Of a stretch of DNA of 64,000 nt, positions 41,023 through 49,443 are shown piece after piece (the first letter of the stretch is position 1; the number at the start of each line of letters is the position of its first letter). Made by a program: the position numbers and the translations under genes. The notes beneath the pieces were generated by a model. The model was given only the letters and a program-made list of their open reading frames with translations, searched no databases and had not been told where the DNA came from. The stretch is from Asticcacaulis sp. MM231. GTDB taxonomy: Bacteria; Pseudomonadota; Alphaproteobacteria; Caulobacterales; Caulobacteraceae. The stretch is from positions 310,001-374,000 of the forward strand of contig NZ_OZ075108.1 of the NCBI RefSeq assembly GCF_964186625.1. The letters are read 5' to 3'.

Positions 41023-41464
41023 TGTGCGTTCCTTTGAGAAGCGCCCCGGGATCGGGGTGGATAAAGGTGGACGCCCGTCATTCGCCCTTGATCCCCCAGA
41101 CGGTGCGATGGGGAGGGTATGAGTAAGGGGCGGGCTATAGACCAAAGCGAACCCTTTGGCAATTCTGCTTTTGTAAGGATTTGATGGGGCGTTTGCCGGG
41201 GTGGCCCACAATAGCCCTGGCGCGTGAAACATTTGTGATAACAAGGCGATGAGGATGATTTAAGCTTAGCAGCAACGCTCAAACAACTCTGCGCGCATTC
41301 CGGATATAGCCGTGCTGTTTATGGATAACTTTGAAAAGTACGGGTAATTCTAAATCACTATAAGTTTTGAGATTTTTGACTTTGTGGATTATTTTACTGT
41401 TCAGAACGATTTTTTCGTAATGCGGATTTCCGCGTTTATTATTGGACAGTGGTCATCTTTTAAC
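41023..41464. other. Intergenic region between divergent speY and an AraC-type gene
   Basis: 442 bp. Contains two small hairpins on the speY side, CGCCCCGGGATCGGGGTG-type (41041-41058) and CCAAAG-CGAACC-CTTTGG (41142-41159), which could fold in the speY leader. The right third (41310-41460) is AT-rich and should contain the promoter of the AraC gene. No gene supported; small frames here are antisense shadows. Confidence 0.5.
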
Positions 41465-42559
41465 ATGACAGTTTTTGATTTACTCCCGAACCCAACTCAT
41501 CCGGACCCTGCCGGATTGCGCGTGACGAGGGATGATGCCATGGAAAGCAACCCATTGGATTCTCTCGAGACATGGCAGTGTGTCGGCGATATTTTCGATA
41601 AATTTCAGGATGTCATCTGCAATTTCTTCAAATGGAACTGCGCCCGTGACGGCGCCGCCCCTGATTTTCAGTGGCAGATGAATCTGGGTGTGTTGAAGTC
41701 ACAAGACGATAACCACCAGCCGCATATCCTGATGGCGCGCCTAATCTCGACCTCGGGTTTTGTGCAGATTCAGGCCAATTCCACCTCGGATCTTGTCATC
41801 ATCATGCCGGTCAAGGGCTACCTGATGCTCAAGCGCGGTGGCGACAGTCAGAAAGTCATGCCTGGCAAGGCAATGATTTACCAGCCTCTGGGCGAGACCC
41901 ATATCAGCCACGTCGCCGATGGCCAGACCGGTGAAGCCTATATTATAAAGCTCGGCTTCACTTGGGTGCAGCGTTTCCTTTTCGATATCGTTCAGTTGCC
42001 GGTTGAGCGCGACCTGCATCTGGGGCCTGTGATCGATTTGTCTTCGCCCCAGGCAAAAGTGTTGTCACGCCTGATCGCCACCCTGTGTTCGGATGCCTTC
42101 ACCTTCCAGAGCCGCGATCTGTCGCGCACGCTTCAGCACCGTCTGGCCGAGACGTTCGGCCATCTGCTGCTGGAGAGTATTCCGCATCGTTATTCGGAAC
42201 GCATGAAGACCGGCAAGGCCGATCCGATGCCGAACTATCTGCGTGTGGCGCGCGATTATATGCACCGCGAGGCGCGTAGCAATCCAAGTATGAATGTAGT
42301 TGCCAGAGCCGCCAATATCAGCGTCCGCACGCTGGAAACCAGCTTCCGCACCCATATGGACGTAACGCCTCACACTTATCTGCGCACCGTCCGGCTCAAG
42401 ATGACGCGCGAGGCCCTGAGTGACGGACGTGATCAGCGCTCCATTGCCGATGTGGCCGCGGCACATGGTTTTCCCCACGCAGGACGGTTCGCGCAATACT
42501 ATGCCGATCTGTTTGGTGAAGCGCCTTCGCAAACGCGTCGCAAGGGGCCTTCTGCTTAA
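41465..42559 (+). CDS. AraC-family transcriptional regulator
   Basis: About 364 residues from ATG 41465 (other in-frame starts at 41384 and 41540). N-terminal AraC-binding-like domain (about 60-215, LVIIMPVKGYLMLKRGGDSQ, MIYQPLGETHISH) of the 'AraC-binding-like' type seen with regulators such as FeaR/OruR, then a C-terminal double HTH (about 265-360: NVVARAANISVRTLETSFRT, PHTYLRTVRLKMTREAL, IADVAAAHGFPHAGRFAQYY). Divergent from speY; a target among polyamine or redox genes is possible but unproven. Confidence 0.85.
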   Translation: MTVFDLLPNPTHPDPAGLRVTRDDAMESNPLDSLETWQCVGDIFDKFQDVICNFFKWNCARDGAAPDFQWQMNLGVLKSQDDNHQPHILMARLISTSGFVQIQANSTSDLVIIMPVKGYLMLKRGGDSQKVMPGKAMIYQPLGETHISHVADGQTGEAYIIKLGFTWVQRFLFDIVQLPVERDLHLGPVIDLSSPQAKVLSRLIATLCSDAFTFQSRDLSRTLQHRLAETFGHLLLESIPHRYSERMKTGKADPMPNYLRVARDYMHREARSNPSMNVVARAANISVRTLETSFRTHMDVTPHTYLRTVRLKMTREALSDGRDQRSIADVAAAHGFPHAGRFAQYYADLFGEAPSQTRRKGPSA

Positions 42560-42570
42560 GGATAGACCGT

Positions 42571-43482
42571 TTAAAACGTCATGCCGAGCGGATCAAAGAT
42601 CAGGGAGCGGTGTGCCGCCGAGCCTGCCATCACGCCAGATGAGGTGGCCCAGGTCGCGTTATGGGTGGAGTGGGCGATATCACCCGCCGCATACACGCCG
42701 GCCACGCTGGTTTGGCCCATAGTGTCGATTTGGACGACGGGGCCGAACAGGCCATCCTGCAAACCGCAGCCCAGTTTCTCAGCGATCGGGCTATTCAGTT
42801 CGGTGCGAGAGCCGAGATAGAGCGCGACCACCGGCACCGTCCGGCCGTCTTCCAGAGTAACGCCTGTCAGGCTGGGCGCCCCGCCGGTAAATCCGTTGAT
42901 GCGGCCCGGTTCGATAACCACTTGCCGCTGTTGCAGTCGCGCCCGCGTTTGGCTGTCGGGCATCTCGCCGCCATTGAGGAAGAAAGTGGTTGGTCCCCAT
43001 TCGGGAATCATCAAGGCCTGATGGGCCGACATGGCCGTGGTACTAAGCACGCCCAGCGGACGCCCCTTGAACTCATAACCATGGCAATAGGGGCAATGAA
43101 GCACAGAAGTGCCCCAGCGCTCCGTCAGACCCGGCATGTCGGGCAGGTTGTCGCGGATGCCAAAGGCGAGGATCAGTTTGCGACTGTGGATGTCCTGGTC
43201 TCCGGCGCTGACAATAAAGCCTTCGTTCTGACCACGGACATCTGTCGCTTCCGCATCGATAAAGGTGATATTGGGATAGGCAACCACCTTGTCGCGTCCG
43301 GCGCCGATCAGGGCCAGGGGGGCGTCACCATCATGGGCAAAAAAGCCGTGTGAGTGCTTGGCGAAACGGTTGCGCGGCTGGCCGGTATCGATCACACAGA
43401 CCGAGCGACGGCCACGCCCCAGTTGCATGGCGGCGGAAAGACCGGCGAAACTGCCGCCGATGATGATGACGTCATAGATCAT
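42571..43482 (-). CDS. Thioredoxin reductase-like NAD(P)/FAD oxidoreductase
   Basis: 303 residues. FAD-binding DVIIIGGSFAGLSAAMQLGR at the N-terminus, the redox motif HCPYCHGYEF (CxxC about residues 130-136), a weakened NAD(P)H-binding loop (PLGVLSTTAMSAHQALMIP, where GGGDSA would be typical), and C-terminal GVYAAGDIAHS. Closest to the low-molecular-weight thioredoxin reductase-like group rather than true TrxB. Start ATG 43482 with GAGGAG; it overlaps the Rrf2 gene by 11 bp, so the two are co-translated. Confidence 0.85.
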   Translation of the reverse strand: MIYDVIIIGGSFAGLSAAMQLGRGRRSVCVIDTGQPRNRFAKHSHGFFAHDGDAPLALIGAGRDKVVAYPNITFIDAEATDVRGQNEGFIVSAGDQDIHSRKLILAFGIRDNLPDMPGLTERWGTSVLHCPYCHGYEFKGRPLGVLSTTAMSAHQALMIPEWGPTTFFLNGGEMPDSQTRARLQQRQVVIEPGRINGFTGGAPSLTGVTLEDGRTVPVVALYLGSRTELNSPIAEKLGCGLQDGLFGPVVQIDTMGQTSVAGVYAAGDIAHSTHNATWATSSGVMAGSAAHRSLIFDPLGMTF

Positions 43483-43933
43483 GATGTTGCTCCTCAAGGG
43501 ATTGGTGCCGCGCCTTTAGACGCTGCCTGAAATCAGCGGCCAGAGCGCCGAGTGTGACGCCGGCGAAGCGCGACATCAGCAACGCTTCGGCCTCGGCGAA
43601 GGCATCGTCGAGGGCGGCATTGACCGCCTGTTCGACCAGGCATGACGGCTGTTCGCTGCGGTTACCGAGCGCGAAGACCTCGGGCGCCCCGACGGCGGCA
43701 TATACATCGGCCATGGTGACGGTTTCGAGATCGCGAGTGATAGTCCAGCCACCGCCATGGCCTTTTTCCGAGTGGACTAGGCCGCGTTCGCGCAGGCCTG
43801 CCATGATGCGGCGGACGACCACCGGGTTGGTGCTCATCATTGCCGCAAGCTTTTCAGAAGTGACTGGAGTGTCGAGGCTCGACATGTGTAGAAGCACGTG
43901 GAGAATGCCTGAAAGTTTGCTGTCCCTTTTCAT
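43472..43933 (-). CDS. Rrf2-family transcriptional regulator
   Basis: 153 residues. Winged HTH (LSGILHVLLHMSSLDTPVTS, AAMMSTNPVVVRRIMAGLRE, GLVHSEKGHGGGWTITRDLE) followed by a dimerising helix. Only a single cysteine (PSCLVEQ), so it lacks the three-Cys Fe-S site of IscR/NsrR and is more likely a thiol- or redox-switch regulator of the YwnA/CymR sort. Probably represses itself and the thioredoxin reductase-like gene through the palindrome over its start codon (43931-43953). Confidence 0.88.
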   Translation of the reverse strand: MKRDSKLSGILHVLLHMSSLDTPVTSEKLAAMMSTNPVVVRRIMAGLRERGLVHSEKGHGGGWTITRDLETVTMADVYAAVGAPEVFALGNRSEQPSCLVEQAVNAALDDAFAEAEALLMSRFAGVTLGALAADFRQRLKARHQSLEEQHHDL

Positions 43934-43953
43934 GTAACTTTATATGTTACATG
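43931..43953. promoter_or_regulatory. Rrf2 operator candidate overlapping the start codon
   Basis: CATGTAAC-TTTATAT-GTTACATG, a perfect 8-bp inverted repeat with a 7-bp spacer. Its left end is the ATG of the Rrf2 gene itself. Size and symmetry fit a dimeric Rrf2 repressor, giving autoregulation. Confidence 0.75.
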
Positions 43954-43990
43954 ATTTAACGCTTTTCAAGTCCTGCCGGACAGAAAAAAT

Positions 43991-44602
43991 TTAGCGGGGG
44001 CGCAGCATGACGAATTTAGCGGCTTCGGAGAGGGTGAAATAGTCACCTGGACCGCCGCCGCGCAGGATCGGATCGGCGACGATGGTCTGATAGACGCCAT
44101 CGTCAAGCAGGCGATCATCGATATGGATGCAGACCACTTCGCCGAAGGTCATGACGGCGGGTGTCTCGGTGCCATCCGCCGCCAGCAGTGGAAATTGTTG
44201 GGTCAGGCGGCATTCAAAACTCACAGGACTTGAGCGCACACGCGGTGGTTTGACGAGATGTGATGGTATGGCTTCCAGGCCAGCCAGATCGAACTCATCC
44301 ACCTCCGGCGGCAGCATGGCGCATGAGGCATTCATCGCCTCGGCCAGGTCTTTCGTGGCCAGGTTCCAGACAAACTCACCGGTATCGCGTATATTGCGCG
44401 CGGTATCCTTCAGGCTGGTCGAAGAAAAGCCGATGATCGGTGGCGTGTAGTTGAAGGCGTTGAAGAAGCTGTAGGGCGCCAGATTGCGCTGCCCCTCGGC
44501 ATTGACCGTCGCTATCCATCCGATCGGGCGCGGCCCGACAATCGCGTTAAAAGGGTCATGGCGCAAACCATGACCCTTCGACGGTTCGTAGGAATGAATC
44601 AA
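43991..44602 (-). CDS. Flavin reductase-family (FMN-binding split-barrel) protein
   Basis: 203 residues of the DIM6/NTAB-type split barrel: HDPFNAIVGPRPIGWIATVN, NLAPYSFFNAFNYTPPIIGF, DTARNIRDTGEFVWNL. Members supply reduced flavin or act as flavoprotein reductases; substrate unknown. The only reasonable start is TTG 44602, because the frame has no upstream ATG and TTGA overlaps the stop of the ornithine decarboxylase gene (44599-44602), so expression depends on that gene. A perfect 11-bp hairpin (44551-44578) lies in its first codons. Confidence 0.85.
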   Translation of the reverse strand: MIHSYEPSKGHGLRHDPFNAIVGPRPIGWIATVNAEGQRNLAPYSFFNAFNYTPPIIGFSSTSLKDTARNIRDTGEFVWNLATKDLAEAMNASCAMLPPEVDEFDLAGLEAIPSHLVKPPRVRSSPVSFECRLTQQFPLLAADGTETPAVMTFGEVVCIHIDDRLLDDGVYQTIVADPILRGGGPGDYFTLSEAAKFVMLRPR

Positions 44603-45882
44603 GCCTTGGCCTTGACGCGCTTCTTGCCGCGCTTGCCGCCCTTCGGACGGTTCAGGCGGACGACCTTGTTGTCTTCGGTATCGAAGACCGAGCGCGGATT
44701 GTTGACGCTGCGTGGGCCGAGGCCGAACAGCGACGCCATAGGCGCGTCATCCAGGAAGACGGTCTCGGTTTCGCCATAGCCATTGAAGCGCGTGCCCATG
44801 GTAACGCCATAGGCGCCGAGCATGCCGATTTCGACATAATCGCCTTCATTGACATCTGCTGGCAGCCAGAACGGGCCGGGCATGGAGTCAATGGAATTGC
44901 AGGTCGGGCCATAGAAGCGGAAGGGCTTCAGTTGCTCGTCATCGTGCGTTTCGTCAGGGCGATGCAGGCGCACCGGGAAAGGCCACTTGGCGTGGGTGGC
45001 GTCGAACAGATTGCCGTAGGAGCCATCGTTGAGATAGAGGGCGTCGCCTTTGCGCAGCTCGACCTTGGTCAGGACTGAGGTCGATTCCGCCACCAGAGCG
45101 CGGCCGGGTTCGGCCCACAGCTCGGTGGTTTCGTGCACCTTCATCTCGTTGAAGGCGCGGTCGATAACATCCATATATTCGGACAGCGCCGGCGGCACCA
45201 TGCCGGGATAGACCGACGGGAAGCCGCCACCGACATCAACGATATCGGCAAAGACACCAGCGCGCACCAGCGACCGCGAAGCGGCGGACATGGCGGCGGC
45301 ATAGGCGGTCGGGCGCATGCACTGAGACCCGACGTGGAACGAAATTCCCATCAGGTCCTGCGTGGCCTGACGCGCGGCCAGAAGCAGCGACGGCGCTTCA
45401 TGCGTCTGGGCGCCGAACTTGTTGGTCAGGGGCAGGTTCGAGCCTTCGCCGGAGGTGGCGAGGCGGACGATCAGGTTGAGGTCGCGGGCATTGTTGGTCG
45501 CGGCCAGGATCTTGGCCAGTTCCTCATGCGTATCGAGCGAGAAGGTGCGAACGCCGAAATCGAAATAGGCGCGGGCGATCGAGACCCGGCTCTTGACCGG
45601 GTGCATGAAGGCCAGACGCGCGGCGGGAAGCGTCGAGCGAACCAGCTCGACTTCCTGAATCGACGCGACATCGAACGAGCGAATGCCAGCGGCCCACAGG
45701 GTTTCAAGCACCCACACGGACGGATTGGCCTTCACGGCATAGAAGACATCGCCTTTAAAATTGGCTCTGAACCATTGCGCGGCAACTGTTACGGGCGCGC
45801 GACGCACGAGGGCGACGGGACGTTCCGGAGGCTGCTTGCGGACCAGGTCCAGGGCTGATTGGTAGTTTTCCACCAGACACAC
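44599..45882 (-). CDS. Ornithine decarboxylase, fold-type III PLP enzyme
   Basis: About 427 residues of the alanine racemase-like group IV decarboxylases. PLP Lys51 in FYAVKANPS, glycine loop DVGGGFPSVYPG, and FYGPTCNSIDSM with the active-site Cys and Asp. Makes putrescine from ornithine, substrate for the DHS-like SpeY. C-terminal tail is very basic (RPKGGKRGKKRVKAKA). GTG start at 45882 or a second GTG at 45873. A lysine-decarboxylating side activity is common in the family. Confidence 0.88.
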   Translation of the reverse strand: MCLVENYQSALDLVRKQPPERPVALVRRAPVTVAAQWFRANFKGDVFYAVKANPSVWVLETLWAAGIRSFDVASIQEVELVRSTLPAARLAFMHPVKSRVSIARAYFDFGVRTFSLDTHEELAKILAATNNARDLNLIVRLATSGEGSNLPLTNKFGAQTHEAPSLLLAARQATQDLMGISFHVGSQCMRPTAYAAAMSAASRSLVRAGVFADIVDVGGGFPSVYPGMVPPALSEYMDVIDRAFNEMKVHETTELWAEPGRALVAESTSVLTKVELRKGDALYLNDGSYGNLFDATHAKWPFPVRLHRPDETHDDEQLKPFRFYGPTCNSIDSMPGPFWLPADVNEGDYVEIGMLGAYGVTMGTRFNGYGETETVFLDDAPMASLFGLGPRSVNNPRSVFDTEDNKVVRLNRPKGGKRGKKRVKAKA

Positions 45883-46235
45883 CCTTAGATACGTTAAACC
45901 CAGACCGGCGTTAGCAGCGATGCCTGAGCCTCAATCTCTCTAAAGATACAACATCTTTGCGAAAGAAATGAGGCAGGACCATTTGAACTCGGGGTCCGCC
46001 GGAAGTGAGGCGTAAAATAGTGATTTAGTTTCCGATGTAAAGGGGTAATTTCAGCACGGTTTTCCACAGGGTCATATGTAGCATGGTTATAATTTAATAT
46101 TGATTTAAATCAGCATGTTAACTTTGTGTCTTGTCGTGGTAAATCCTCTTTAACGCTCTAAATTGAGCGTTGCGTGGCAGCCGGTTTTGACGGCTAACTG
46201 CGTACACGACTGCGTAAAGTTAGGAGGGGGATGGT
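45883..46235. other. Divergent promoter region between ornithine decarboxylase and AraC genes
   Basis: 353 bp without a supported gene. Features: an AT-rich centre with TTAA-TATTGAT-TTAA (46094-46108, formally a CtrA-type spacing but expected by chance in AT-rich DNA) and the inverted repeat AACGCTC-TAAATT-GAGCGTT (46152-46171) close to the AraC gene. Confidence 0.5.
46152..46171. promoter_or_regulatory. Inverted repeat upstream of the AraC-type gene
   Basis: AACGCTC-TAAATT-GAGCGTT, perfect 7-bp arms, 65 bp before the ATG at 46236. A plausible operator for a dimeric regulator. Confidence 0.5.
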
Positions 46236-47045
46236 ATGGCAGGTTTTCAGTCTGGAGACTTTTACGGCGCCAGCGCATTCGGGCGCAGGTTGCCCGGTCT
46301 TGGGCTGGCGCATATCAACGCCACCATTCCGGAGCATGAGGTGAAGGAGCACAGCCACGAAGGCGCGCACTTCGTGCTGGCGACGCGCGGCCGCTACATC
46401 TCGACCGCAGCCGATTGCGACGATCATGAAGGGCCTGTGCTGATCTATAATCCGCCGGATATCGTTCATCGTGATCGTTTCTCCGCCGGCAACGAGGGCC
46501 GGGACTGGTTTTTCGCCCTCAGTTTCGATAGCGATCTCTGGGCCGAGGTGACGAGCGACGTTACACTTCCGACCTATGCGCGTGGCCTTTCCGACATGAG
46601 GATTTTACGCGCCACGATAAGGCTTCTGCGCGCCGCCGGCGGTGACGCGACAAGGCTCGATCTCGAAACCTTGGCGCTGGAACTGGTCGCAGGTGCCGCA
46701 CAGCCTCACAGGCTGTCCAACCTTTATCCCTCGTGGCTTGACGGTGCACGCAGCTTCATTGCCGACCACGCTTTCGACGATATAGGCGTGGCGGATGTCG
46801 CCGAAGCGGCGGGCGTCCATCGCGTCTATCTGGCGCGGCAGTATCGTCGCTGGCTGGGTTGCTCGCCGGGCGATGATTTGCGCCGACGCAGGGTTGATCG
46901 CGCTACGCACCTGATGATGGCCGGAAAGGCGCCCTTAAGCGACATCGCACTTGCTGCCGGTTTCTGCGATCAGAGCCACCTTAACCGCGTCTTTGCCGCT
47001 CATTGGGGCATGTCGCCGGCACAATTCCAGCGTCTGGCGCGCTAA
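46236..47045 (+). CDS. AraC-family transcriptional regulator
   Basis: 269 residues. N-terminal cupin-like sensor (about 20-110: HEVKEHSHEGAHFVLATRGR, VLIYNPPDIVHRDRF), linker, then AraC-type double HTH (about 180-269: VADVAEAAGVHRVYLARQYR, GDDLRRRRVDRATHLMM, LSDIALAAGFCDQSHLNRVF, HWGMSPAQFQRL). Start ATG 46236 with TAGGAGGGGG. The following serine hydrolase gene lies 70 bp downstream on the same strand and is the obvious candidate target. Confidence 0.9.
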   Translation: MAGFQSGDFYGASAFGRRLPGLGLAHINATIPEHEVKEHSHEGAHFVLATRGRYISTAADCDDHEGPVLIYNPPDIVHRDRFSAGNEGRDWFFALSFDSDLWAEVTSDVTLPTYARGLSDMRILRATIRLLRAAGGDATRLDLETLALELVAGAAQPHRLSNLYPSWLDGARSFIADHAFDDIGVADVAEAAGVHRVYLARQYRRWLGCSPGDDLRRRRVDRATHLMMAGKAPLSDIALAAGFCDQSHLNRVFAAHWGMSPAQFQRLAR

Positions 47046-47114
47046 TCGGTTGCAAACGTCCAAGATTATATGGTGGCATCCGTATACAAGGGTGGCTTGT
47101 CATCGGAGTTATCT

Positions 47115-48224
47115 ATGTCCCGTATGTTTGCCGCTGTGCTGTCTTTGTCGTTTGTATTGTCCTCTCCGGTCGTCGCCCAAAACAAGAGTCCCAAAAATGA
47201 CTGGCCGATCGCCACACCCGCCTCGCAGGGTTTGTCGCCCGATAAGCTGGCGGCCATGTCAGCCGCCATCCGCAAGGGTGACTATCAGCAGATTACAAGC
47301 GTGCTGATTGCCCGCCATGGCCAGCTAGTTTTTGAGGACTACTACGATGATCAGGGGACGGATGGTGTGCGCAACACCCGCTCCGCCACCAAGACAGTGA
47401 CCGGGATGCTTGCCGGCGCGGCCATAGCGCACGGCGACATTCCCGCCATCACCACGCCGATCCTGCCCTATCTGGCCGATAAGCAACCCCTGGAAAATGC
47501 CGATCCGCGAAAAGGTAAGATCACGGTTGAGGATCTGCTGACCATGAGTTCCCTGCTGGAATGCGACGATGAAAACCAGTTTTCACGCGGCAATGAGGAG
47601 CGCATGTACCTGATCGAGGATTGGGTGAAGTTTTATCTCGATTTGCCGGTCAAGGGTTTTCCCGCCTGGGTATCAAAGCCGGCGGAGTCGCCACACGGCA
47701 GGTCCTTTGCCTATTGCACGGCGGGCGTTACGACGCTTGGTGCCGTTATCCAGCGCGCCACCAAAATCCCCTTGCCCGATTATGCCCGCAAGGTTTTGTT
47801 CGCGCCCTTGGATATCGAGACTGCGGAATGGCAGTTTTCACCGCTGGGGCAGGCGCAGGGCGGCGGCGGGCTGGGTTTGAAAAGCCGTGACCTGCTCAAG
47901 CTCGGTCAGCTTTATGCTAATGGCGGCACATGGGGCGGGCAGCAGATTATTCCCGCCGCCTGGGTTAAGGCATCGGTTTCGCCGCAGGCCCAGGTCGATG
48001 ATACGCGCAACTATGGTTACCTTTTGTGGCTTTATCCCTATGCCCATAAGGGCGTGTCACATCCGGCATGGCAGATGGCCGGCACCGGAGGCAACAAGGT
48101 GGTCGCTATTCCGGATCTGGATATGGTCATCACAATCACGACCACCAATTATGGCGTCCGGAATCCGCACGTCATCAGCGATAAGCTGATCAGTGACGTC
48201 ATACTGGACGCTGTCGAACCCTGA
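47115..48224 (+). CDS. Exported serine hydrolase of the beta-lactamase type
   Basis: 369 residues. Signal peptide MSRMFAAVLSLSFVLSSPVV with VAQ cleavage. Class C beta-lactamase-like domain: Ser90-x-x-Lys93 (RSATKT), Tyr200 (SFAYCTAG) and a C-terminal GTGGNKVVAIPDLDMVITIT in the place of the KTG strand. Such proteins are esterases or peptidases more often than true beta-lactamases. Start at ATG 47115 with GGAG upstream. Lies just after the AraC gene. Confidence 0.88.
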   Translation: MSRMFAAVLSLSFVLSSPVVAQNKSPKNDWPIATPASQGLSPDKLAAMSAAIRKGDYQQITSVLIARHGQLVFEDYYDDQGTDGVRNTRSATKTVTGMLAGAAIAHGDIPAITTPILPYLADKQPLENADPRKGKITVEDLLTMSSLLECDDENQFSRGNEERMYLIEDWVKFYLDLPVKGFPAWVSKPAESPHGRSFAYCTAGVTTLGAVIQRATKIPLPDYARKVLFAPLDIETAEWQFSPLGQAQGGGGLGLKSRDLLKLGQLYANGGTWGGQQIIPAAWVKASVSPQAQVDDTRNYGYLLWLYPYAHKGVSHPAWQMAGTGGNKVVAIPDLDMVITITTTNYGVRNPHVISDKLISDVILDAVEP

Positions 48225-48315
48225 TAAATGCCGCCTGCGACACCAAAGCGGTTGCCAAGCCCCTGAAATCCCCCATATGATTTCGATGGGTGGTATTTGG
48301 GAACCAAATCTGGCA

Positions 48316-49401
48316 ATGCCAAATCGGGCAACGAGTGTGAAAGCTTTATCACGCAAGGCGTGCGTGGCCGGGCTGTGCGGCATGGCCGCGCTGCTGGCCT
48401 TGCCGGCCTGTGAGCGCTTTGGCAATGGCATTACGGCGCGTTCCGAAATTGGCTTTTCCATCCCGATCGCTGAAAAAACGCCACAGAGCAAGGCGGAGAC
48501 CAAGGCAGAGACCGAGGCGCGCTGGGCGCCGCTGCTGGCCGATCTGGCCAAACAGACCGGTCTGACCATCAAGGCCGTCTATGCCGATGATTATGAGGCG
48601 CAACGCAGCGCCTTTCAGGGCCGCAAGGTGCAGGCCGGCTGGTTCGAAAACCTGTCGGGCGCCGAGGCGGTGACGCAGGATCATGGCGAGGTGTTCGCCG
48701 AAGTCGAAGGCGTCGATGCGCTGCAAAGCCTGATCATCGTGCCGGCGGAATCGAAACTCACCCCTGGCGACCTTTTGAAGTGCGACAAGCGCCTGAGCCT
48801 GGCCCTGGGCGATACGCCCTCGACCTTCGATACGCCGCTGTATACTCTGTTTCAACCCGCCAAGGTCGATCCTGAAGCCTGCTTCAAAACGACCCGTGAG
48901 ACGGGGCCGGACAAGGCGATCGCCGGGGTGCTCAAGGGGACCTTCAGCGCCGCTGCCATCGATTCCGCCCACCTGCTCAAGGTGCAGCAAGGCGACGCGG
49001 AAACTTTTAAAAAGCTCAAGGTGATATGGGCCTCCGAACCTTTGGCGGAAGACGTGCTGATCTATCGTGAGGATCTCGATCCGGTCACCAAGGAAAAGCT
49101 GCGCTCGTTTTTCCTGAGCTACGGTCGTGCGCCGGGTGTCGAAGGTGATCGTCAGCGCGCCGTGCTGAGCCGGCTGGGTTTTGCGGGCTTCTCGCCGGAA
49201 GACGATGGCCATTTCGTACCCATCCGGCTTATGCGGGCGTCCGTTGAGCTTATGCAGGCTGAACGTGGCGGCAAGGCGCATGACATCGAGACGGCGCGCC
49301 AAAACCTCAGCGATATTCAGGCCGAACAGCGAGCGCTCGACGCCAAAACGGCGCCGCAACTGCTGGCCGATCCGGAAACGCCGACCAGTTCGGCAAAATA
49401 A
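48316..49401 (+). CDS. PhnD-like phosphonate/phosphate-binding lipoprotein
   Basis: About 361 residues from ATG 48316 (ATG 48277 is an alternative). Signal with probable lipobox LPAC (Cys about 30). Body follows phosphonate ABC transporter binding proteins: EARWAPLLADLAKQTGLTIK, an LxLGDTPSTFDTPLYTLF loop where GSTSG is typical, ETGPDKAIAGVLKGTFSAAA, ASEPLAEDVLIYREDLDPVT. C-terminal extension of about 60 residues is helical. No permease or ATPase genes flank it, so it may be a sensor or its transporter lies elsewhere. Confidence 0.75.
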   Translation: MPNRATSVKALSRKACVAGLCGMAALLALPACERFGNGITARSEIGFSIPIAEKTPQSKAETKAETEARWAPLLADLAKQTGLTIKAVYADDYEAQRSAFQGRKVQAGWFENLSGAEAVTQDHGEVFAEVEGVDALQSLIIVPAESKLTPGDLLKCDKRLSLALGDTPSTFDTPLYTLFQPAKVDPEACFKTTRETGPDKAIAGVLKGTFSAAAIDSAHLLKVQQGDAETFKKLKVIWASEPLAEDVLIYREDLDPVTKEKLRSFFLSYGRAPGVEGDRQRAVLSRLGFAGFSPEDDGHFVPIRLMRASVELMQAERGGKAHDIETARQNLSDIQAEQRALDAKTAPQLLADPETPTSSAK

Positions 49402-49443
49402 CCGCCAAGGCCCGCCCGAGTCCCTTCGAGGCAAGCCATTAAA

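Noticed and set aside
46094..46108. TTAA-TATTGAT-TTAA as a CtrA box
   Set aside because: The spacing fits, but the sequence lies in a very AT-rich stretch where such pairs occur by chance, and the following base is not C.
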